A stretch of 64,000 nt of DNA from Marisa cornuarietis (Eukaryota > Mollusca > Gastropoda > Architaenioglossa > Ampullariidae): the NCBI GenBank assembly GCA_004794655.1, contig SMMW01000013.1:2378001-2442000 (forward strand), written 5' to 3'. Both the position numbers and the translations under genes were made by a program. Below are positions 1-12,261 of this stretch, one piece after another (position 1 is the first letter of the stretch; every line of letters begins with the position of its first letter). The notes below the pieces were generated by a model. That model searched no databases. It was not told the DNA's origin and was given only the letters and a program-made list of their open reading frames with translations.

Positions 1-135
1 ACGGGCAATACCAGGAAATGGTTTGCCAATGCAAGAGAGACAGATGGAGGATGCTCTGGTTCCTTCCAAGATTGATGCCGGTTCCATCATTTGTGGCTCT
101 GCTCCTACCTCAGTCTACTCAATGCTTAGTGGACA

Positions 136-266
136 GAAGGCAAGGCCAGCCACAGAGTGACTCCGAATAAAATCTACAGTTGTGCGGCAAATTCTACCGT
201 TGTGTTTCTTGTGCAACTTAGCCCACCCCTTACGTAGCCATCAGGGACAGACGTGTTGGTTACAGG
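136..266 (+). repeat. LTR-like repeat fragment, copy 1
   Basis: This stretch aligns by eye with 9311-9437. Shared landmarks in order are AATAAAATCTAC, then CCCACCCC(T/A)TACGTAGCCATCA, then GTTGGTTACA. An AATAAA signal about 95 bases before a terminal ...TTACA fits the R/U5 end of an LTR, but no paired LTR, primer-binding site or target duplication was found. The class is therefore inference. It lies downstream of the last boule exon seen, probably in an intron of that gene. Confidence 0.45.
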
Positions 267-1093
267 AAAATAAGCTTTCCTTTTGCTTACTAAACATAAA
301 AGGGTTAAAGGAAGACAGGAAAGAAAAAAAGAGACATAAAAGATGAAATGGTAAATGAAAACACAAGCAAATGAATGGAAAGACTGAACAGCAACAAAAG
401 AAAAATACTAGTAATAGGGCCAGCAATACTTAAGGAAAGCAGAAGAGACAGGCACGCCAACTCTGTCAGCATGCCAGAGAGACAAAGTTCATCCCAAGCT
501 CATGTTGATAAAATCAATTACTAAAACAGATCTGCAGACGAACTGCCACTATCAAAACTACTTTACATATTATTTATAAACCTGTATATTTTCTTCTCAA
601 ATTGTTTGATAGTTGTACAACTGTTTATACATTATAAATTGGACCTACAGGAATGATGCAATTTTATGCCACAATGTTAAGCCCGTCTTTGTGATCGGTG
701 CAGTTCTACACAGAACGCTTTCTCCATATTGTGCTCATTAGCTGATCTGAACTTCCCAACAATCAATGAATCCAGCTTGGTCAATATTTCCAGTTGTGAA
801 GGTTACATATATTCTTCTTACCAAAACAGCAGTACACTAGCTTGCCACTTTTAAATCTAAAAAAGGCTTCTGGAATAGTAATCTAATTCTTAAACTGCAG
901 TACTGGAAATGTAATTTTTTTTTTAAAGTCCAGAGTTGTCAAAATATCAGTGAACAGATTTAAAAATTATTTATTTGATATATACCTACAGAAACATGAT
1001 TCAATATTACAGCTAAGCTGCATGCACATTAACCAGTCAGCACTACATGACAGATGTGCATAGTAAATTACATTAACAAATGGCAAAACAGAC
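267..1093. other. AT-rich non-coding stretch, probable boule intron
   Basis: No exon, RNA gene or structured repeat was recognised on either strand. The continuation of the boule RRM after the exon ending at 1094 is expected in this direction, but no matching coding sequence was found before the left edge, so the rest of the gene is presumed to lie outside the window. Confidence 0.4.
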
Positions 1094-4050
1094 CTCTTTC
1101 TTGATGATTCGATCTGCATCTTCTTGATTTTCAAACGTGACAAATCCATACCTGGAGTAATAAAAATATACGTAATTTGAGACAAAAGTGGGTATTGATT
1201 AAACTAGTGAAATATATATACACACACACAAACATATATAGTACGAAATGGTGTGGTGTTTGTAAATTTTCTGCTCCCATTGGTGAATGTCAATACTCCT
1301 CCCCCCACCAACACAAAAAAACCTCACTGGGATGTTCGTTTAAGTCATCTGATAGATGCCAAAAACACTATGGACAGAACATATTAAATTATATTTGTCA
1401 CTGATTTCCCATAGGTATGTAAACTTGCACAAATGCTTCAGCAGATTAAAGCGAATTGTAAATTCATACCCTTTTGAAACTCCAGCTCTGTCAGCAATGA
1501 TCTTTGCATCTTTTACAGCACCAAATGCAGAGAAAAACTGCTTAAGTTCAGCTTCAACAGTCTGAAACACATTAAAACACGCACTTGTATGCTCACCATT
1601 TCTTTTATCTAAGAGGCACACTAAGAGAAGGTTCCATTGTGACAGTTTAGTGATAAAAGACATGGTTTTTAAATCATTTAAACTAAATGTGTTTCAGAAA
1701 CTGAGACATCTTAATAAACAAAAATTGCAAATAAAACTCCCCAACTGCTGATTGTGGTTGTACCTGATTAGATGGTGTCACACAGTTTGGTAGGTTTTCT
1801 TCAAGAGTAAGCATACATTAGATCACTGTAATAGTTTTTCAAATCTTATAATACTAAATGACACAGTGACAAAAGTTCGCCTCTGGCATACAGTTGGACT
1901 TATTTTTGCCTTGTTGAAACCTGAAACTACATCAACGGATAAATAAAGGTTCTGCGATAATCCTGATATACATATGATAATACTGGCTGTGTGTGTGTGT
2001 GTGTTTTGCATGTTTTGTGTCAGAATGCACGGAAAGGGTAACCACCAAAGAAGAAGAAGAAAAAAAAAGGCCAGTCGAGGATAGGTCACTTTTGACTTAT
2101 TCTATTCACACTACGAAGCTTTGAACATTCGGAGTGTACCATAACTTTTCACCTAACAAATTTCTACAATTTGCACACATGATATTTTCTCTTGAAATCA
2201 TGGGAAACTGATTACCGAGATAATCGCTTTTATTTAGTAGACAGCAGAAGCTGTGTGTAAGAAATGGTTGTACAAATGCTAATTTTATTAAATATCTGCT
2301 AATTATCTCAGAAACATGGACAGGTTTACAGGTATATATTGCTTGAAACTGAAAGACTTCATGCGATCATGACAACGGTCGGATTTTACAGACACCCATG
2401 TTGACTTTTTACACGTATAAGAACCAAATTACTTTTTTTTAACTACATTTATGGACACTTCATTCCACATAATTATTACAAATATAGCAACAACAAAAAG
2501 TATTTAAATTAATTTTACAAGCCATGACCCATTTGTTCTACCGTACGTATCCAGGGTTCCGGGCTGGTGCCAAGCAAGGACATCAAATACAATTGTAAAG
2601 ACTTATGTGATAGTCACCCATGCTTCAGTTTTTCTCATGTATGGTCAAAAAAAGAGGTATTATTTAAGAATTTTTGGTTTTTCTATGTCTTGAAATATTA
2701 CTATTAATAAATCAAAGAATTAATTTTGATGCCTGTCTGCCATATTTAGATAACTTCAAAAGTCTCTTTAACGCACTGATGACATACTCTGTTAATGCTC
2801 CAAGTTTCCAAGAAATGCAAGTAACAATAATTGCAAAAGCTGAAAGGCACCCTTTGTTGTTTTACAAGAACCAGTTCATTTCGATCACACACACAGAAAG
2901 AGAGAGATGCATGCACAGTACTAAGTGATCAAGGTTCAAGAAAGATGTTTTCAAAGACTTTTTGAAAGAAGAGTGGGTTTCTTGCGAATATGGAGGGGCA
3001 ACTAGTGCAGTCCAGATGTATGGACCAAATGTTTTTTAAATTAAGTTAACTACAAGGAATGCAGGTTGCAACGCTGAGGGTGACTACAACAGTCACATCA
3101 GACTCTCAAATCATGTGGTATAACAAAAATCAACTGTAAAATGAGTTTTCTCCATTCCTACCTCCACTTATTTTTCACAAAATTTGAAGAAATTTATCAC
3201 ATCATTGAGCAATTCTCCTTCCTTCATGACACAAACAGGTATTGTCCGATCTGTATATGATTGTTAAAAGAAGTTCTTTTCTAGACAGCACAACTGTTTG
3301 AATTACATCCAAGAAAACTACACTGCTCTCTTGGGGCTGGGGGTTCTTTTCCCCCTTTGGGTGGAAAAAAATTTGGGTGAAAATCTGCATATATTCAGAG
3401 TTACATGCCCTGCACTGGACATCAGTCTAAGCTGGATGTTTTAGAATACCTTTTAACATTCTGAAAAGTCTGAAAAGTTAACTCTGAAAAATGTATGTAA
3501 TGGAGTTTCATTTAAAGAAACTAGTAGCATTGCATTGCCCTTCCAAAATTCTGAAACATATTTAAGCCAAAAAGTCAATTTTTGTATTCTGGAAAATGGT
3601 TTCATTCTAAGACTTACGGTCTTTTAGAACTCTTCTGTGTGAGAGCACAGAATGTAAACTACAATGGTTGCAGTCAATACTGTCATCAAGCTAACTGAAC
3701 ATGTATTTTGATTCCCTACCATTGTTACACACATCCTTTTGCATTTCCCCTGAGAAAAACAATCATATATTCCAAAAATGCAACACTTGCAACTACACTA
3801 TAAAATTTATTTTTTAAAAAAGTAAATGATTAAAAGTGTAATTAGCAGATAAAATCTGAACAGTTTTACAAGTCTGTGTAAACTGTTATTCCGTAAATTT
3901 AACAATTTCATAATGTCTATAAATGCTCACATTTGCGGCGATGCCACCAACAAAAATTCTGCTGGGGATGACCGTTCCAAATTTTGGTGCATGAGTTCCA
4001 ACCAGTGGTGTTGTACTTGGTGTAGCTGAAGGAGAGACATCTGTAGATGA
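1094..4050 (-). CDS. BOLL: Boule/DAZ-family RNA-binding protein, partial (RRM exons)
   Basis: Three minus-strand exons join in frame with AG/GT borders: 4050-3931, 1561-1470 and 1151-1094. The first gives a Ser/Thr/Pro-rich N-terminus and the RNP2 strand (PSRIFVGGIAAN). The second gives TVEAELKQFFSAFGAVKDAK and IIADRAGVSKG. The third completes RNP1 (KGYGFVTF) and reads on through ENQEDADRIIKKE. Together they make most of one RRM, with the ADRAGVSKGYGFVTF signature typical of boule/DAZL. Boule proteins bind 3' UTRs of germline mRNAs and promote their translation during gametogenesis (established for the family). The C-terminal RRM end and the DAZ-motif region are not seen and should lie left of the window. 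The start codon is not in the 3931-4050 exon; a candidate is at 11158-11160. Identification is strong, gene limits are not. Confidence 0.85.
1562..3930. other. Boule intron, no feature recognised
   Basis: About 2.4 kb of AT-rich intron between two RRM exons. It holds a short GT run near 1986-2003. No second coding signal or bounded repeat was recognised. Confidence 0.5.
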
Positions 4051-4398
4051 CTGACAAAAAGAAAGCTGTTTATGGCAAGTCTCTTTTCCATCACTGGGTA
4101 TATTGAAGTCAGTAACAAAAAAAGTCTATTCTTAATTAACTACTGCTTCCTTTGTGAGTATTTGCTACAATGTTTTCTACAGATAATATTTTGTTTTCTT
4201 CTAGAGAGGCTGAAGAAAACCACCATTTTACAAAGTATACACTCTCAAATGCAAGTTCTGTAGTCACATCACCTTGTTCAAGTTGCAACTTTTCAATGTA
4301 AACAGAAGACCATGGAAAAATACCATACATTTGGGTCTATTGAGCACCCCTGTATAAAAATCTCTATTAACAATAAGCCATAAATATATACAACGGAG

Positions 4399-4520
4399 AT
4401 GAAAGGAAAGGGCTGGACATGGGGCCGCCTGGAGCGAGTTTCAGCTGATCGACATCAGTGGCGGGCTCTGGTTGAGGCCTTATGTGCAACTAGCACGAAG
4501 AGGATTGATTTGATTGATAA
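4399..4520 (+). mobile_element. LINE 3'-end fragment
   Basis: The plus-strand reading frame gives RLERVSADRHQWRALVEAL followed by CATSTKRID. This resembles the extreme C-terminus of non-LTR retrotransposon ORF2 proteins, where a D-R-x-x-W-R-x-L-V-x-x-L-C-A-T-x-R block closes the polyprotein. It is a short 5'-truncated remnant in the long first boule intron. The clade cannot be resolved from this length. Confidence 0.55.
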
Positions 4521-6772
4521 ATATATACAATTTTTTCAATGGCCCGGTCATCGCCTTCAACCTGAAAGCTGCATCATAGGCATTTCATCTCATTTTCGGC
4601 ATGATGAGTGTGTGTGCTTGAGCAAATGATTTGAATACTTCAATTGTATGTATGCAGCTTTGATTTTAAAATGTGAACAGTTAACACTGTAACAATGGGA
4701 ACAGTTAACACAGAGTTCATCGAAAAATTAATTGTAACTGGAAAAATCCACAAACAAGCTGCATCTCTGTTTAAGGCTGCGGAAAAAGTCACGGCTTATA
4801 ATCCAAAATTTATGGTAATTTTACAGCTATCTTCCTTTCACCATTTATGATTAAAAAGTATTTTTCTGTGCAAAGTCCACTTTTAAATATGAGGTATAAC
4901 TAACTCTGGATTAAGGCAAGTAAATTTTAGGTTTATACTGATAAGGTTACTCTTTTTCTACTGAAGTTTAGCTTTTCTGGGGACCTGGGTTCGAGCAGAG
5001 CTCAGGGGCCAGTTGCACAACACATTTCTAATTTTGAACACTTTTAGGCCTTAACTCTATTTAGATAATCAGTTTAAAGTGCACACCACAATTTTAGAAT
5101 TTTAAAACTAAAACTGCTTTAAGTAAGATAAAGTTGTTTAAGTCTGACTTTCCATCCTGTCAGTACAATTTTGTGTATGTTCTTAGGCAATGTATCTAAA
5201 TGGCAGAGAAGAGATTTTGCTTTTTTAGAACAGTTTTAAGGTTTAGAAACGTACAACTAGCCCCAGATTATTGCTATTATTTGTGTATTAGTAAAAGTAA
5301 TGTATTTTTTATATGAGAATTTTCTGAAGACATTTAAGTCATAACTTTGCATCAGGTGCTTGGAAACATTTCAACACAAGTTAAAAAGTGTTAGTCATGC
5401 CTGATTATTTGGTCTGCACATAAATCATGTAGTGATGCCATTTATCTGTTGAATCTATGTAAATTATAAAAATTTTGAAGGTTTCAAAACCAACAAATGT
5501 TTGATTGGCAAAAACAGGTTTTGAAATTTTACTAAAAATCAAAATATAGCACAACATAAAAGATACAAACTGTTGAAATGCCTCCTTCAAGCTCAAGGTT
5601 ATATACTGAAAAGTTGGTAGCGTTTGCTTGACATGATTGCAATGTGTGAACACTGGATCGATATGACTGTAAGCACATTGCGTGGAATAAACACAGGTTA
5701 ATTTTTCCACAGGAGGCACTTTATAAGGAATGCTTTACATTTAGTAGGTTTCTTGTCTCTTTGTTGCTGTTGTGTATTGCAAAATTAAAGTACCAAGGAT
5801 AATTACATAAAGGCCAACCCGATTCCTGACCAAAAATCGCTGGAAACCGAGCACAAAGTATCACAAAAACCACAATCTGGTGGTATTTTATGACAAAAGA
5901 GGCATAAGAGATTTTATATTAATATTTTTCTCCTAAGCACACCTGGATTTATCGATAAACCAGTTAGTGACGAAACGAAAGTATTTCTAAAAATAGCGTC
6001 TGCACGAGCTGGAGTTGAAAAGAAAAGATGCTATCCTCGGTAAACGAAAACTGAACAGGACACATTGTGGTGTAGCTGAATGTTCTCTTTGACACTCAGA
6101 TGGAGTTGGTTTGTACTCATTAAAGAAATTCTAAAGATAATGGCAGCAAACGCCAGTGGATGAACTTTGTTCAGAGATATGTGTATACAGATCTCTGCTT
6201 TGTTCAAACGTACCGTGCGAACTTCGTCCCCACACCGTACTCAAGAATTTGCTCAAAATATTTCAAAATCAATTGTTATCCGGTCACTTATACAGTACAA
6301 GCAATTAAGTTTTGGACTTTCAGTAAAACGAAGAGGTCTTTTTATTCCTACAGCAGTCTTTACTATACAAAATCACGATCGATCAGCTGTTTGTGTATCT
6401 AAAGTTTTTTTTAAAGCCCGCGGCGCTGACGCTGGGGAAAGGTGCTATACATGTATATATATATATGTGTGTGCTATATCATTATTACTTTTGCCTAAAT
6501 CTCTTACAATGAGCTGGTTACATGTCAACTCTTATTATTAGATCGATATTTGCCACCTATAGTGACTTAAGGGAGAGATCTTCCACCAAAACTGCTTACT
6601 GCGCATCTTATAAATAAAGCAGAGGTGGTATAGTTTGAGGGGGAGGTGACTTCTGATCAGATCCTCACCATTTGTCACACCAAATCTGTCAGGAATATTC
6701 ATCTGTCACGGATATTCATTTTGATTATGCAAAGGCCACATGCTATAAAGTTTGGTATGTATATATGCATTG
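4521..6772. other. Intronic AT-rich stretch
   Basis: No exon or bounded repeat was recognised. Several open frames of 60-125 codons (for example 6167-6541 plus) look random: they have no recognisable motif, no splice context and stop-rich neighbouring frames. Confidence 0.45.
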
Positions 6773-6780
6773 CTCTAGAG

Positions 6781-9700
6781 CGGTGCCGGATTAACCTCAA
6801 GGCAAAGTAGGCAATGCCTATGGGCCCCGCGACTTAAGGGGCCCCGCGATAAAAGATATATTTTTTGTAGAATTGAGTCTTATAACTATTGGCGTACACA
6901 CATGCACACGTACATGCGGACAGGCCTGACGAGAAGGGGGGACAGGGGGTCTGGTGTACCCGGGCCCACGGCTGTGAAGGGGGCCCAGCCTTGGTCAGTG
7001 GATTTTTTTTTCTTCCTCTTCTTCTCCTTTTCTTTTAAAGAAACGTCTGAGGACAGAACACCGAAGCATTACACAAGCAGACGTTGAGTTTCAAGTCTGT
7101 ATAGACAGAGATGGGGTGAGAAGTGTAGTCAGAGGTATCATATTCTTGCTGGACAAGCCTGGAGGCGGAAGGCCGCTGGACACTGAAGATTTTATCGCGT
7201 GTAAACCGTCCAGAAGAAAGTTTGTGCGTTGAGATTACTGGGTTTATGTGCCACTACGGGAGGGAGGGGGCGGGCCCTGCAAGCAAATCGGAATTAACAG
7301 TGAAGAGGTAGGTAGGTTACTGATGTCTAGTGATGTGTGGCCACTCTGTGAACCGAGAGGATGGGGGCCCACCTCTAGCGCTGCAGCCGGTAAGCAAGAG
7401 AGATTAAGGTGCTTTTTTCATAGTTACTAAACAACACTGAGACTTTCTTTAACCGTTACAAAACAAATACATTAGTCTACAGTTTCTACACAGTAGATCC
7501 TTGATACAATGAGACTATATTATCCTGTAATACTATCGCAACCAGCAAAAAAGAACACATTATTGCAAAAACATTTTAAAAACTGCTGTCCCGCAAATAG
7601 TTAGGCTTATAAATTGATCATGGTGGTGTCACTAGAGGTTTGGAGCTGGAGGAGGATGATAAAGAGGAGGTTAGCACGAGAAAGATAATAGAAGTTTAGA
7701 GATGGTATGTCTGCACGGTATGTGGATAGCCAGGATGGGCAGGTAGGAGGTAGAGAGGAATGTTATGTCACCGGAAAGGGGAGGACTGGACTTTTATAAA
7801 GGTGTCACCTTAAGAGGGACGATCGCACGACCTACGGAGATGTACCAGGCTCGCCCTGCAATAACACATGGGCCGGCTGGTCATTACCTTTCCTTCCAGT
7901 CTCCGACTTTCTTTTGCTCTTTGCCAACGAAGCGCCTGGTAAAAAGGAGATACTATCTACCCACCATCCATCCCCCAAAGCCACCTCGGAATCTTTCTTA
8001 GCCTGTGCTAGTTGTCTCAGGAAGCTATCAATGCCAATCACTTATGGTCCTGTATGTTGAGTTTAGCGGTGGCTGCGACATTTGTTTTTCGAATAACCAC
8101 ATTCTTATATTTGAATGTGTTTTTAAGGAGCTTCGTGTAACGTATATTTGGTTCACGATGAAGAAGGGAGGTAAAGAAAAGTTTACTGATGTGTTATGAC
8201 ATAACTGTTAGTTTGTGAACGTTTTCATTAAATTGTTCCTTGTCTTGACACCCACAATCAAGGTAGAGGCAAATTATGTTGGACTTGTTTTAGTTTACAG
8301 GCCAGTGACTAAGAGGACAAGAAGTTCCACCCATGCCGGCCATCGGCCATGGGCCAGAATGCATTGTTGCTGACAACACAAGAGGGAAAGGGAGGGGGTA
8401 GTCTCGATAGACTCGACGGGATGGACTTTCGTGGGAATTAAATGGTCGGAGTTTGGAGCAATTGGAGGTGTAGACTGACATTTTTATGAGCAGTAAGGTC
8501 GCAGTGTGTTTGACCACCCTTTTCAATCGGAGTCCTTGGACCAAAGAAAGCTTGGACAAGTGGACCTTTAGAAAGCTGTACACGCTTAGTTTAACATCTG
8601 TTCACAGTGCACTCTCCTGTCTGTCGCACGATGTCTTCTAGACTAGAAAAGCCGAGATGTGTTGCACTTTGTTTGTTTGGTGAGTACAGTATTTTTTTAT
8701 ATTTATGCTTCTATGATTTTCTGTTTATTGGCAAATAGCATTTGACAAGGCAGGAACATCAGTGTCAATGAGAGTGACTAGCAAGCGTCTCAAATTGACT
8801 GAGGAGAATGAAGTTTGTGAGAAAAGCTCATAAATATAGTCTTACGAAGTTTTTAGTCAGCAGGTAAAATGACAATACATGTATTGGTACTGTATAACTT
8901 TGTTCTATGAACTATTATATGAGCTAAAATATGCTCAACATTTCTATTTTATGCCACAAAACCCTCTCCCTTTGATCTACTTAAATCTTAAAATTAATAA
9001 CAGTTACTGGCTAATTAGTTTTTAAAACATTTGCTTTGTCTTCCATAACTGAGCATTTTAACTGATACTGATGGGGGTTGAAGTCGACCGAGCTAGTTTG
9101 GTTGATAAAAAGTTGGAGGAATTCAAAATTTCAGAGAGTCTGAGGGCCTTGGACCCTGGGAGCGGGTGGGGGAACAATGCCCGCGATGGTTCAGGGACAG
9201 GTCGAACCGTCGATGCCGTGGGAGAGAAAGGGATGGTTGCTGGAAAGTTCGACCGGGGAGTGATAAATAGTGTAGTTTCTAGTTGTTGCGGTCTGTGTGC
9301 TTGGAAAAGTGAGAGGAGAGAGAAGCAGCCGCCGAGTGAGCTAATAAAATCTACTGTGCGCAGCCAATTCCATCTTGGGTGTTCTTGTGGAGCAGCTAAC
9401 CCACCCCATACGTAGCCATCAAAGTGGTGTTGGTTACACAGGTGTAGAGGGGGGATGTAGAGGGGCCGTCAAAATGTCGGAGAAGAAGAGGTACCAATCG
9501 AGCGTCAATGACCTAAGAGCGATTGAATTCTCTCGCCATTATGGCCACTGAAAACGGCATGTTGCAGAATATTGACTTTCAATGTATTTCAAATGACTTC
9601 ACTACTAGAAAACTAAGGAAGAAGAATTTTTAATGTTTTATTACGGACCCCAAAGGTTTGACTGCCTAATTAAAAGGGCCTAATTTAGTTGCTATTTTAA

Positions 9701-9985
9701 TTCGTGTTTCTTTTCTTTCTGAATAAATTGTTAGTCTATAATTATACGTTTTCACAATGACAGGTTTATTAAATTCATAATCTAATAAGGTTGTATTACA
9801 ACATACCAACATTGACGTTACTAGCGGCTCCACGGGTGACAATGAAATGGAAAATAGAAACTAAACTGAAAGAAACTAAGAAAACAATTGACGGTGAACT
9901 GTGCAAATTGCAATATGTGTCGGGGATCGGGGGGCCCCAAAACTTTGACTGCTTATGGGCCTCCACAGTGCTTAATCCGGCACTG
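6781..9985. mobile_element. hAT-type DNA transposon, non-autonomous or decayed
   Basis: The ends are imperfect terminal inverted repeats: CGGTGCCGGATTAA at 6781, and the complement of CAGTGCCGGATTAAG ending at 9985. A perfect 8-bp target duplication CTCTAGAG flanks them at 6773-6780 and 9986-9993. An 8-bp duplication of the nTnnnnAn type plus a CAGTG-like end is diagnostic of hAT elements. Subterminal GGGGCCCC blocks occur near both ends. No intact transposase is present. A short plus-strand segment near 9549-9616 reads MLQNIDFQCISNDFTTRKLR and could be the relic of a ZMYM-like hAT transposase C-terminus; that is a weak guess. A second repeat (9311-9437) sits inside it. Confidence 0.85.
9311..9437 (+). 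repeat. LTR-like repeat fragment, copy 2, nested in hAT element
   Basis: This is homologous by eye to 136-266, including AATAAAATCTACTG, CCCACCCCATACGTAGCCATCA and TTGGTTACA. The open frame 9071-9415 upstream has no recognisable domain and may be LTR U3 sequence. The left edge and any target duplication could not be placed, so it may be a solo LTR or a fragment. Because it lies within 6781-9985, it inserted after the hAT element or was carried by it. Confidence 0.45.
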
Positions 9986-9993
9986 CTCTAGAG

Positions 9994-11155
9994 CATGTCC
10001 ATTTTCTGTTTTATGATACTGTTACACAGACGAAATTGATGCTCAAGGTCGTGCCACCGCGTTATTCTAAAAGGTTTTAAAACAGTCTGCAGCCAAACAT
10101 TTTAATAAATAATGTCGGACCAAAAGCCGCGACTTCCCATCTTGCTTATGGACGGATAATATGGACCCCCCCCCCCAAAAAAAAAATTTTACTTTACACG
10201 TCAGGGTTGAATCACAAATCTCCGGACCTTCTACAACAGATTCTGGAATCATCACATGGAACAGGCGAATGATATCAATTCGTAACTTCAATTTTATATT
10301 ACATTTTTCGCAAGTCCAAGAAACAATTTTTTTAAATCGAATTAGCGTGGATCTGATGTACAATACAGCTTGCGTTACTGACTGGGTGGCGGGCTGCAAG
10401 AAATGCCGATCGAAGTACCCAGAGACACGGTTAATCTCGTTCCCCACCCTTTAAACCGCACTCAGACTACATGCGAGTTATTATTACAAATGCAATCGTT
10501 CTGCTAACGGTTATATAGGCCATATTTCAAATCTCCTGTTGATTTTCTTATCACCAGTGTGAGAAATAAGTATATATACGATCAAGAAAAGTGCTTCCGT
10601 TTTGGAGCTCATCGGCACAAGTGGGGATAGTGTGCCATAAACATAATTGGAAAAGAAAAGCTAATTCTACAGCTGACGAGCCTAAAGCCAAACCCCTTTT
10701 TGTACCATTTCTGGTCATAAAAAACTGACGTTGACTCAGATATTACAAACGTACTTTGTTTAACTGACAGTCTAGAACACTTAATAGTATCGAATATACT
10801 ATATTACAAATATAAAAGCAAGAAAACTTATGTAATGAGAACCAAAATGGGAAGGGAGATCACTACAATTCTAGTACGATAATACCAGAGGTGCAAATCG
10901 CATTACCTCCCATGGTCTGTGAAGCTTAAAGACTCGCCTCTACTAGAAGTATCATGATACAAAGGAGATTGAAAACAAGTCATCTGATTATAAACTATAG
11001 TATTTATCTGACGATTATGCGTCAGAAGAAACAATGAACTTAAGACTAAATCACTATGAACAAATTTATCAACTTTGGGTACTTCGCTTACTGACTATAT
11101 TTTTCTCTAATTATTGAACAAGAACAACAACAACAAAAACCCATCATCTGTACTC
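9994..11155. other. Intronic stretch, no feature recognised
   Basis: This is AT-rich sequence between the hAT element and the candidate first exon of boule. It has a poly-C/poly-A run near 10166-10186. The overlapping opposite-strand frames at 10067-10454 show no motif and are treated as chance. Confidence 0.4.
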
Positions 11156-11157
11156 AC

Positions 11158-11160
11158 CAT
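11158..11160 (-). other. BOLL: Candidate boule start codon and first exon 3' end
   Basis: On the minus strand, AAAATG is followed directly by a consensus donor, gtgagtac. A first exon ending exactly at ATG in phase 0 would splice onto the exon at 4050, giving M-SSTDVSPSATP. This matches the short, Ser/Pro-rich N-terminus of boule proteins ahead of the RRM. The 5' UTR would lie at higher coordinates, up to about 11.3 kb. This is inference from phase and position; no transcript evidence is available here. Confidence 0.4.
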
Positions 11161-11896
11161 TTTTATAACGGTAAGACGAAAATGTTTCCAACGTTAGTCC
11201 AAACTTTCTATTTCGCATCAAGTTTGCTTTGCAGTTCTACCGCGCATTCGTTGCGAGCATACATCTTTCTGACGGTACGAAGACCTTACGCCTGTTCCAT
11301 TTTAGTTGTTAGGGGGTTAAGGTCTGATTAAGCCTACGTTCAGCTACATATTCGCAGAGCATCTTATTTTTTTCAAACTTGTAAATTTATTAAACATTGA
11401 GTAAATTTTAATTTTTGTGTTATACTTTAAACGTTGTTTAGAAATTAGATATATAGACAGTAAATTTCCTTAAAAGAAATCTCCGATACTGCACAACAAA
11501 CCACCTATGCAAATTTTGACTTAAGTTTTCCAAAAAGTACACATTTACTTGCCAGGTTTTTACTATGTGGATGTCTACGTGATCGCTGATAACGCAAATT
11601 TCAGTTCTTTGTTCTGCACTAAAACACAAACACATCACCTAATTCACTGTAGGGGGGAATTATTGCTGGCATCCATCCCGTGTATGCTGGAATTGTGTGT
11701 GGAAATACGTTCTCAGTAAATGATATTTTCAAGGTCCTAAACCAGACATGTATATTATCAAACATCAGTTACATTTTTAATATGACCGTCGCACATTCGG
11801 CAATGTTTGGCTTTAGAAGAAGACACTTTTACTGGGAATGTTTCGATTACAGCTAATGGGCCTATATATAAGACCTCACTGTACGTGTTTGTGTGT

Positions 11897-11899
<3 letters not shown>

Positions 11900-11933
<34 letters not shown>

Positions 11934-11990
11934 AATTTAATCGAGCTGACACCAAATTGCCCTCTGGGACAAATAAAGTGTTATCTTAAC
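11900..11990 (+). repeat. (GT)n microsatellite plus LINE 3' tail
   Basis: A GT dinucleotide run (11900-11931) is followed by AATTGCCCTCTGGGACAAAT and AAAGTGTTATCTTAAC. The same arrangement, (GT)n then AATTGCCC...GGA.AAATAAAGT, occurs on the minus strand at 58131-57963, where it ends a LINE. It is therefore read as the 3' terminus of a LINE copy with the microsatellite as part of the element. Confidence 0.5.
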
Positions 11991-12261
11991 AATACGATAC
12001 ACACTGGCGTACTACAGATCCTCCTTGATTTCTAAATTTTCAAAGATTTAAAGGAAAAGTATCAGGCACTCAAATACGGGCACTCACCCGAATCGACAAA
12101 AGTCGATTGAAAACGTTGATCAATAACTGTATGGTCCCATACTTATTCTTAACGGTGTGGGAAATTTTCCTCTCCACATCTAATTTTGGTCATATTTTGA
12201 CTAAAATTATTTTGAAAGCGATTACCGATGTCTTATTTTTTACCACGTTTCATTCAACTTT

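Noticed and set aside
6160..6541. Overlapping 80- and 124-codon frames
   Set aside because: Two frames open at once in the same low-complexity stretch, without motif or splice context.
8290..8583. 97-codon minus-strand frame in the hAT element
   Set aside because: No transposase motif and no conserved segment; likely chance.
9071..9415. 114-codon open frame in the hAT element
   Set aside because: It has no motif and its 3' half is the LTR-like repeat; probably LTR sequence, not a gene.
10067..10454. Opposite-strand frames of 126 and 97 codons
   Set aside because: Mirror shadows with no recognisable domain.
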